Below, piece by piece: positions 49,374 to 59,007 of a stretch of DNA of 64,000 nucleotides. A program made the position numbers and the translations under genes. Each line of letters opens with the position of its first letter. The first letter of the stretch is position 1. The notes below the pieces were generated by a model. The model was not told the origin of the DNA, did not search any database, and saw nothing but the letters and a program-made list of their open reading frames with translations. This DNA is from Paralvinella palmiformis (Eukaryota; Annelida; Polychaeta; Terebellida; Alvinellidae): assembly GCA_025642065.1 (NCBI GenBank), contig JAODUP010000306.1:1-64000 (forward strand), written 5' to 3'.

Positions 49374-49862
49374 AGGTCATATAAGACACATTTATGGAAA
49401 TGAACCTATATTTGAATGTGTGAGCCTTGGTTGAACCAAATGGCAAGTTCTCGTTGAAATAGAAGATTATACCAATACTGGATACTGATACCGGTTATTG
49501 TTTCTTTGCAATGTTAGGAAGATTTTCATTTTTCAGAGAAGTGAGTCGACTCTCTATAGTAATTCATTTATAACTGACAACAAACAGTCACATTTTGACT
49601 TATAAACATCCAAGCTGGAAACATTTTAGCCTCTTAGAAAATATTCTTATAGCTGAATCACTGGCTGAAATGTGGAAATAAATTATATCTATTTTTTCCT
49701 TAGATAAAGTTTTCGCTCTTTTAATAGAGTGATGAGACTCGGACCAACCGTCAGGGGATATACAGTTACAGAATTAAACTAGACAATGACGATGTCGACA
49801 AGAGTTCCACAAAAAGAATGTTTACAGTGAATCATTATAATTTTAAGTTTGAGAACAAGTAG
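49374..49862 (+). pseudogene. Relic D: second lectin exon and linker of the channel family
   Basis: 49374-49540 aligns to the second lectin exon (starts AAGGTCATA; ends CAGAGAA then GTGAGT) but has stops and is one base short of gene A's 168. The intron just after it resembles gene B (TAATTCATTTATAA), so D derives from a B-like copy. A linker-like stretch follows from about 49738. A LINE 5' end begins shortly downstream. Confidence 0.7.
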
Positions 49863-49939
49863 ATCGACTAGACCAAAGCAGAAGAAAGATTTCTAGTCGG
49901 CTAAGATATCTACTGACAGGTTAATAATGATATAATATG

Positions 49940-49981
<42 letters not shown>
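49940..49981. repeat. AT microsatellite
   Basis: Directly before the LINE 5' end. Confidence 0.95.
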
Positions 49982-49982
<1 letters not shown>

Positions 49983-50880
49983 GGCAGGAAGTATGACCGG
50001 CTCTCGATTTAATGGCACCGGAATATTTCTCGGATAGAACAGTCTGGTGTAACTTGGCTATTTTGCATATTATATCATGTAGATTTAATTTATATTAGCA
50101 TAAGTTCATTCTATTTAGTTATTTTATATTTCTTGTATATAATGCTTGATTTAATGCCCCATATTATCGCCCATTAAAGTGTTTACGCTATGAACCCGGG
50201 ATGTTATGGCGTGTGTTACTGGTTGAGAGTTGCTCACGTTGTTGTTATACAACCACCAGAATTCCATTCTCATTTATTTCTTTCTCATATTTAGATAATG
50301 AATTATGCTGCCTTACGACCCGATGGAGGTAATACCATTTGTTTAGCGATGCGCGCACGTGCTGGAAAGCATCCAAAGCATATTGGATCTGATGCAAGTA
50401 ATTTGACCACTGTGCCAATAATACCATATTTAATGGCACAGCTCTACAAAATGTAAATGCTGTTGCCGTTTTACGGCAAACTTTCCGCATAAGGTAGGCT
50501 AAATAGCCAGAGTAACATCCAAATGTGATGGAGCGAATGGAAAGATGAAACATCCTTCTGACATACCCGGTCGGTGTTTGAACTCAGGTGATATAGATCT
50601 GTGACCAACCGTGCTACCAGTTAGGAAATGGTCACGGCCCTGTGCAATATGTAAGTATTGGTCTAATAAATTGTCAGTCGATCTGTAATAAATCGGATGA
50701 AATAGCTGATGTTGTAGCTAATATGGATCTGGGGGAGTCGGCATTCTTTTCCATGATTCTTTGAAGTGTCAAACCCATTTGCAATTTCGGGCTAAGTCTT
50801 TGGAAAATTACCAACTGACTTTTGTATCTGTGGGGGGGGGGGGTAATTGTTCTACCAATTATACCCAACTAAGAACAATG
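49983..50880 (+). mobile_element. LINE 5' UTR and endonuclease start, split by a SINE
   Basis: 5' UTR 49,983-50,300, then ALRPDGGNTICLAM at 50,305, continuing after the SINE with VSIGLINCQSICNKSDEIA at 50,645 and the FCIC-GGGG region. Same family as the inverted half at 41.3-42.5 kb. Truncated after about 50,880. Confidence 0.82.
50458..50645 (-). mobile_element. Short-family SINE nested in the LINE endonuclease region
   Basis: The minus strand has a tRNA-like head (TTTCCTAACTGGTAGCACGG; B box GAGTTCAAACACC) and the shared AGGATGTTTC and TTAGCC body. The LINE reading resumes immediately on both sides, with an imperfect duplication of TACAAAATGTAA. Confidence 0.82.
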
Positions 50881-51310
50881 GCCTGAAAGCTGCAGATTTC
50901 TTCAATGCGTATCATGTTTCCGTAGTAATTTTAAACTACCTGATCTAAAACTTATAACAATTTTCCTTTTGGAAGTATAATAAAAGTTGTATTTATTTAT
51001 ACTGACAATAATTAAGAGAAGAAGGTATCTTAGTACATACATCAACACACGCCTGAATATTAAATCGAGGTCAGTAACTTTTATTGCGTTTCGGTTTTGA
51101 AACATAGACTATATCTTTTGGTTCAAAATGGCTTCTGATGATGAAACATTTGTATACATCAGATAATATATTTTCATTATTAAACAATTATGAAATATTC
51201 AGTAAAATATATAGAGAATATATTCTTAAATGATAAACACAGTAATGCCTCTTATGTAGGCCATCCATTGTTTTTAATACTACCTATTTGAGTATTGTTT
51301 AAATCTACGG
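50881..51310. other. Unassigned stretch
   Basis: No gene or repeat recognised. Confidence 0.4.
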
Positions 51311-51314
51311 GAGC

Positions 51315-52219
51315 CAGACCTGGGGAAGATACACTTCAAATGTACCTAGATAGGTTACACTGTAATGTGCTATGATACAGTTACATACCTAGATACATGA
51401 TTTATGAATATATCTAAATAAGTTACAGTTACATTCCAAATGTATCTAGAAACATTTACAGTTACATTTTCTGTGCGGTGTATGTTCTAAATGGGTGCAT
51501 ATTTGTGTGGTTATACTAACAATGACCTGAAATTTTGGGTTTATAAATTATTTGAACAGAACACATCAAATACGTACTAGTTGTGTTTCTATGTCCTATT
51601 AATATCATGACATGATCTCCCTGATGGCTTCTATGTGGGTTTCATGATTAGCATAGGTTATTAATGTTGATAATATTTCCCAAATCACAATTGCAATTTA
51701 AAACATGAAAGATACAATCAAGGTTTATAAATTATTTGGCCAGAACATATCAAACAAACCCTATTTGTGTTTCTATGGTAAGTTAGTGTCATGAAATGAT
51801 TTAGCTGAAGGCTTTAATGTGGCTTTCATGATTAGCATAGGTTATTCATGTTGATCATATTTCGCAGTTTACGATTGCAATTTCAAACATGAAAGATACA
51901 ATCAAAATGAGACAATTACCATAGCTCTCCTAATAATTTGTATTAAGGGCTACTAAATTAATTGTGAGGGTGTATGTTAAAATTAGATAGTATTAATGAC
52001 AATCTTTATTAATGCCAAAATATGCAATTACATATATAAGTATTTAATATAGTAATGTATCTCAAATGTATCTGAAATTCAAATACGTTTGCAGGGTATC
52101 TTGATAGTAACAGTTATATTTGATAAATTGACAAATGTATCTAGATACATTTCAGTTACATTGAAAAAAGCATCTAGATACAATATATTTAGACACAAAA
52201 TTTAACAGCCCCAGATCTG
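51315..52219. mobile_element. hAT-like non-autonomous DNA transposon
   Basis: Ends CAGACCTGGGG and CCCCAGATCTG form inverted repeats (10 of 11 bases). Flanks ACGGGAGC and ACAGTAGC are an imperfect 8-base duplication, the hAT length. No transposase. The ends are rich in ATGTATCTAGATACA-like motifs. Confidence 0.75.
51538..51908 (+). repeat. Direct repeat of about 184 bases inside the hAT-like element
   Basis: GGTTTATAAATTATTTG...CATGATTAGCATAGGTTATT...AAACATGAAAGATACAATCA occurs twice, from 51,538 and from 51,722. Confidence 0.9.
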
Positions 52220-52229
52220 ACAGTAGCAT

Positions 52230-52740
52230 ATGATGACCATTTAACGACTTGCAACCATTTAAGTATGATTCGAAAGTTGAAAGTACAAAAACATCTTACA
52301 TTAATTATTATTGTTGTACATCAGGCATTCCATGAAACTGTGTGTTATTGGATGGTTTGAGTATAGGATAGAAATGCACAAAGATTCCAATGCCCTGTGA
52401 AATATCACCAGGCAGATGCAACGCCGGGCTCCCTACCTCGAGGAGACCCATACTCAGCTACTGGAAGTAATCTTACTGAAGCTTAGGGAGACTACATTAA
52501 CAACTACAAAAACGGTATAGAAGAATCTCTACCACACAAGACGCGATCTACTGAGAACAATATCGTTCATGGTCATTGCTGCCATCGACACATATTCAAC
52601 AAGCGAACAAAAAGAAGAAGAAAATGTTGTTATTTTACTAAACACACAATTATTGTGCAGTAAATCTTAATCATTAAATTCACCTACTGTGTAAATATAA
52701 GAAATTATTGCTCTTTAATATTATGGTATAATCAACGAAT
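52230..52740. other. Unassigned stretch downstream of gene B
   Basis: A GC-richer patch at 52,400-52,600 gives no recognisable protein. Confidence 0.35.
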
Positions 52741-52750
52741 CTAACATAAG

Positions 52751-52756
52751 TTTATT
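52751..52756 (-). terminator. Polyadenylation signal of gene B
   Basis: AATAAA on the minus strand about 110 bases after the stop codon. Confidence 0.6.
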
Positions 52757-52866
52757 ATAAAGAGTATTTGGAAATACTGCGCTAAATATATATTCATAAA
52801 CAAAGAGATATTAATTAATATTATTCGGCCCTGAAATATTTCATAAAGCCATGTTATAATCAGATT

Positions 52867-53022
52867 TTACTCTGGTACATCTTCTACTTTACGCTTGGAA
52901 ATTTTTATAGCTTTCGAGTAGATTACTCCTAATACAAATACAATCAAATGAATTACACCCATAGCAGATACTCCGATCCACAATCCAAGCATGCCGCCGA
53001 CATCACCAGAAAATTGAAAACC
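52867..53022 (-). CDS. Gene B last exon: TM2 with selectivity filter
   Basis: 51 residues then [23 protein letters not shown] is the DEG/ENaC pre-TM2 and pore helix, with the GxS filter as GVS. The cytoplasmic tail is short (about 16 residues, basic then acidic). Confidence 0.94.
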   Translation of the reverse strand, partial: GFQFSGDVGGMLGLWIGVSAMGVIHLIVFVLGVIYSKAIKISKRKVEDVPE

Positions 53023-56000
53023 CTGAAAATATTCGCTAAGATTATTATTATTATTATTATATCATAATAGTCGACCTATTATATTTTAATTAGGTATCAA
53101 ACGTGAGAAATGCATAACAACTTGATGAAATATTTACAGTATATTGGGGCACTTCGTTGATCATTTCGTGACTGAGATCATCATAGAAGATAGTAGCTTT
53201 CAGGAAATTTTGTTTCATAATACGTTCCTTCGTGTAAATCTCAGTTTTTGTGTTGGTGTCTTTGAATAGATCAGGGTACAACACCTCCATATCTTGAATA
53301 GTGCTCTTCTGAAATTGGCGACACTGTTGAAACCCATTCAGATTTTATACTAAGAGTTATTGTTTTCATTAACTTTGGCTGAATTTGAAACATTTGTTAG
53401 TTCAGATATGTTAATCATTACTTCGGTCGATTTACAATTACCATACGCTTTTGCATTGGCCATTGGGTACCCGATTTAGAGGCAACATATAGGTCTTCAC
53501 TGAAATAAAATGAACGTTAATTTGTAACCTTTAACACATGACGTCAGTGGAGAATCACAATCAACCGAACACGGCAACTTCCCCTCCACAGAAGACTTAT
53601 TTCTCACTTCGAATGACAGTCAAGCAGTAATTAACGACTGTAAGGTTATCTTTTAGACAATGTTGTACTTTCCACAATATAATCAACATTATGTATTACT
53701 TACTGGCAAGGATTAGGACAATCACATTTCAATTTATTCTCTCCAAGAGCCATTCCTATCTGATCTTTGCATAATTCTGAAATTCAGGGTATTTTATTTA
53801 CATAGTCCATTTCCAATTGTCATCAGTGAAATAAGAAGAAAAATATAAGGAAAATCAATAAATTAAGTCAGTAAAGAGATAAATCTCGTACTTTGTTTAT
53901 CGTTATCATCGTCACACAAAGAAACAATACTGTCGCCAAACGGCACTCCAAATCTGGGATAATTAGGTAGAGCACAGTGACACTTTTCAATGACATGACG
54001 CTGATGGCAGGTCTTCTGACAACCCTATCACACCATTTCGTAGAAATAAATATTCCTTCTAATAAAACAGACAGACAGGCACGCACTGAGACACGCGCAC
54101 GAATAAATCCATGCACGCAAACATACATACACACACTCAAACACACCACGCAAGCACATAATGGCAGTAAACCTTATACTTACCGATTTGCTGTATGTTA
54201 CATTATACAGACTAGTGTAAACATCCCTATTTGAGGCATCAATGTCTGTACTAATACAGTCACCGTAAGGATAAGGTAGCCTTTTTATTTTTATCAACTG
54301 CATCTTGATCGAGTTATATACGCCAGGTGTCAGTACAGTTCCGTAATCCTCAGGGAATGGCATGGCATCTTTAGAATGGACCACAATGACTGCTCCTGCC
54401 ACACCACCGGCAGCTTTGTAGATATCGTTCTGACCTAGGTTGATGCCAATTTCTAGCCCTAATAATTAACGCATTACTGATATAAGCCAAACCTTCAATA
54501 GCAACGTATGACTAGTTTATCTTATCTATTTTAATTACGTATCTAAATCGGTTTATGGTTCTTGTGTCTTGCCAGTATATTTATACACCCTATCTATATT
54601 TACCATGCCTTCGTCCAGGCATTACTGATATAAATCTGGATGTAGTCGATGTCTGCCAAATTGAATTAAACGTGTAGCAATTTCCAAGAAATGGATTGTA
54701 CAGTTGTGTGAAATCACTGCAGAATGAAATATTCTGATCATTAAAGCATCTCAGGTTTCGCTCAGATTTTTATCTCTAAATAGGTACATATCATAAGAAT
54801 CTAAATATCATCAAATACCAAACAAAATTGCGATCTTACGATGAGGAATTACACATTCGTCCATTATATCTGCAGTAGAACAATAAATCGTTAACTTGGT
54901 ATCCGATGCGCTTCTTTTCTTCGTTGTCCAAACTTGATAAAATCTTTGTTACCATTTCAGCTTTTATGAAATCTGACGTATCACTGAATGTGAATATAAT
55001 TATAAGGAAGCTTAATTATATACACTGTCAACATGATTAGTTGCTTTGCAGGCGTTCAGACCCCAAAATGTCACTTATTGTTGTCTCATTTTAATAATTC
55101 CCTTTTCACATATACGAAGATAAAGCAGCCCAATAGAAGACCCCAAAACCCAGACAGGGCACGATGTATGAACAATAATATAAACAACAAGTGAAAGATA
55201 TTGGCTCGCACAATTTCAGTAAAGAATAGTTAATTTTGGTCTATTTGGTCTACATTCTGCAAAGAAAAATTACAGTTATTCACAACTAAAATGAACTTTT
55301 CACGGCGGACATAACTACCCCTTAGAATAAGCAAAACGTATTAAAGCCAGATACACATCTGATATAAGGATAGATATAGTTTAATTCTCTAGAAGCTGAA
55401 TACTGTAAAATATTGCTAAAGCTAAACAGATATAGCAACACAATATCGTTTTACTAATAAATGCCCGTCTTACAGTTTTCCGTCTAACAACAACAACGAT
55501 AACAACAAAGATGATGATGTTCATGATGATGATGATGATGATGATGTATATTACCTATCTGGTAAGTTGGTTGGTTACACACCTAAATAACAAGGTTTTA
55601 AATCATCGCTAACCTAAATGTCAAGGGATTTCATGTAAGCTGTCGTATGCACAAAGTGGCGATAAAAGAGTAGTAGCAGCATTTTAACAGTCAAACATCA
55701 TATCCAAGTATTCTTACACAGGACACACATACACTTTCCAAGTATCTGCCATGAGTTTTCAAAGTGTAATGTTTCTTCAAGTAAACATATTTCATCAAAA
55801 AAGCAATTGATAAGTCGATGAACTCAAAATAAAAATGAAATATTAAATCATACTTGTTGAACTTACCGTCCTTCTTGTACTACACCTAAAAGAAAATTGA
55901 CATTAAAACATCATTCACATGTTTATTCATTTATTAACAAAATTAATAAATTTAGTCATCATTAATTTCAGCATACATTATTAAGTAACTACCTAATTCA

Positions 56001-58928
56001 CAATGAGTGCCCTGGAACTCAGGAGTACAGATACACGAATAATTCTCTTCTTCAGATACACAAACGCCACCATGTTTACATTTAGAACTTGAACATTGGT
56101 CAGCATTTTCATCTGATTTCGTGGTCCTTTCAAAATGTAGTTCATTTGAATCTGTTGTCGGTGTTATATTTTCTGTTAATAGCTCTAAGCTTTCAGTTGT
56201 TACATATTGAGGAGCTGGTGAAGTAGTTATTTGTTTAGTGGTTCTACCAAAATGTTTCTCAGTTGTAACTGTCAAACTGGTATTTAAATACGTTGAAAGT
56301 TTGCCAGTTATTTCAGTGGGTGTACTTAACAATCTCGTATTATATCCATCAACTGTTCTTGTGTGATGCATTCCAATTGTGAGAGTGGCAGGATGTGTGA
56401 CAAACCGGGAATTATCATTTCGTGTAACAGGAATCGACCTGCTATTGGTCAATGTTGGCGTGTCAGGAGTGGACTGTGAATATTCATCCTTTATACCAGG
56501 AGTTGACTTGGCTGATATCGTTATTAACCTGTCAGTAGATATCTTAGCTGACTGGAAAGAAGATTCAGTCTGTTCTACTGTAGTCGACCTACTTGCTAGT
56601 GTACCTGAACTGACAGTAGTAGTTGACTGTAAATGTTCCATATATGAAACTGTTGTCAACTTCGGTGACGATAGACGCGAATCTTCTGGTGACGATATCC
56701 TTCCTGTGACTGTAGACAGCCGTTCTGGGGACTGAGGTACACCTGTTGTGGTTGAGGTTTGGTCCGTGTCATTTATTTCTATTAAAAGAGTTGGTCATAT
56801 CTGAGAAAAGTACTAATAAAAGCCAAACTTAATTATCCCCATTATTTGTTATAGATAAACATATAGAGTACGTGAATTATACTCGAATAATTCTTTGTTT
56901 ATTTTTTTCTGTTTTGTTCTCGTGGCGTAATATTGTGTGGCATATTTTATTCCCGTGTTATACTCAGTGTTACAGCAATAATGCTTAATGCCTATTATGC
57001 TTGTATCCTTGTAGTAGTATAGATAAGTACCCATCCTGGATACTTATCAGTCAAAGTGTGACTGGTGTCATTTATAAATGAATTACTGTAGATAGTCCAC
57101 TCACTTCTCTGACAAACGAATTTCTTTTTAATTCTACAAACAGCATCCTTTATCTCCAAATTAGGAGTGACGGCGGTACAATCTGCCTTTATTCCCTTGG
57201 ATGCGCCGTTTGGTTCACCCTTGGCCCACCCTGTCCAAATAGGTTCGCTTCCGTCAATGTGTCTAAAGTGGCCTTCTGATAATAGAACATATTATGGTCT
57301 TAGTTTGTAGAGTAGACGGTGAGACATTCAGATATTCAGGCAGATAATAATCGAGATATTTGTATGTGTGTGCGTGTGTGTGTGTGTGTGTGTGTGCGTG
57401 CATACGTATGTAAGTGGGTGAGAGTCAGTGCGGGTATGCGAGTGTACGAGGGTGTATGTATGTGTGCGCGCGTGTGCATGCGCAAGTACGTGTGTGCATG
57501 CGGGTTAGTGTAGGTGTGCGGGTAAGTTAGCGAGTGAGTGTGCGTTGGAGTGCGAGTGTGCGTTGGAGTGCGAGTGTGCGTTGGAGTGCGAGTGTGCGAG
57601 CCTGTGGTTGTCGGTGAGTTTTAGGAAACATTTATAGTGGTACATCCTTTGAGAAGTATGCCTCCATCTATCTATACATAAATAAAACTACGCAGATATC
57701 AATTTAAATATAAAATGTTCTATACCTCCACATATCGATTAATATACGCGTAGACCTATACATTTGTCTGAGCTACTCATCAGCCTGTGAGGCCCAGCCA
57801 ATCCGCTTTCGTTCGTGACAAATATGTCACGCCCACAGGGAAGCGGCTACATGCCGGCTACGTACAAAAGCGGAAGCACGTAAAACATACCATTTGACAC
57901 CACAGCTCGCAGTAAACAACACGTGTGTGTGTGGTTCAATGGCGAGTTAATACATACACGACATAACTACTTTCATACCACAGTTAACATTTAGCAGTAA
58001 ATTTTTGTGGTTCAAAAGAAACCTGAAGGTAGAATATTTTGACAACCGGATACTCAGCTGAGATTTAATCTGGATTAGAAAAACAAAACAAATCCTACCT
58101 AAATGAACTGTATCGATAGACATCCGACAGGTCTCGCTCGCAAGTGGTTCTCTAACCTGAGTTTGTTGAACACGTGATAAGACGTACACTACCTACATAT
58201 GGAAGCAGTGAAGTTACTTAGCTCAAAAACAAAGTAGCAATACTGCATAATGGATTATTACCAGACCAAAACGAAATATAGTCTCAATCCTGAGTAAATA
58301 CTATGATGTACTCAAAACTAACCGCTAACCCTCATAGGATTCTATTCATCGTTCATCCACGCATAATCCGCGAGATCTATTTGACTCATGGTCGAGAACA
58401 GCGGATTTCAGGCAGATATCCGATACTGCGAATGACACGTCGGGATTATAATAGCTATACATTCAACAATTTTCCTGTATCAGTGTAACCTAATTACTCA
58501 TAATATGGGGAAAACCTTGCCCACAGCTTAATACCCATGGAGATGGCTGCCGGAGTAAGAAACGACTCAAGGAGTATAAATCCATCAAACAGCATTAATA
58601 GGTCGTTTCGCTAAACCACATAAGATGACAACAATACGGATTCTAGATTATACATAGCAACGCTAAAAGAGTTTAAAAAATGGTGTAATAAGAAATCTGA
58701 ATCGAAATAGATCTGATGTCTGGCATACGCAATGTATGTTTTGGGATACTTATATAGTGGTACCGACTCAGAACATCAACATTTAAAAATCTGTTCAGAT
58801 CTATACCTGCATACATCTATACATAAAAATATATATACATCAATCTAAATATAAAATGTTCCACTCCTCCACATATCTATGCATACAAAGACCCATACAT
58901 GTGTCCGTGAGTGTGTCTGTGTGTGTAA

Positions 58929-59007
<79 letters not shown>

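Noticed and set aside
54028..54402. 124-codon minus-strand frame as a small separate gene
   Set aside because: It is exon 9 of gene B read through its donor at 54,184 into the intron.
56379..56735. 118-codon plus-strand frame
   Set aside because: Antisense shadow of the Ser/Thr-rich exon of gene B.
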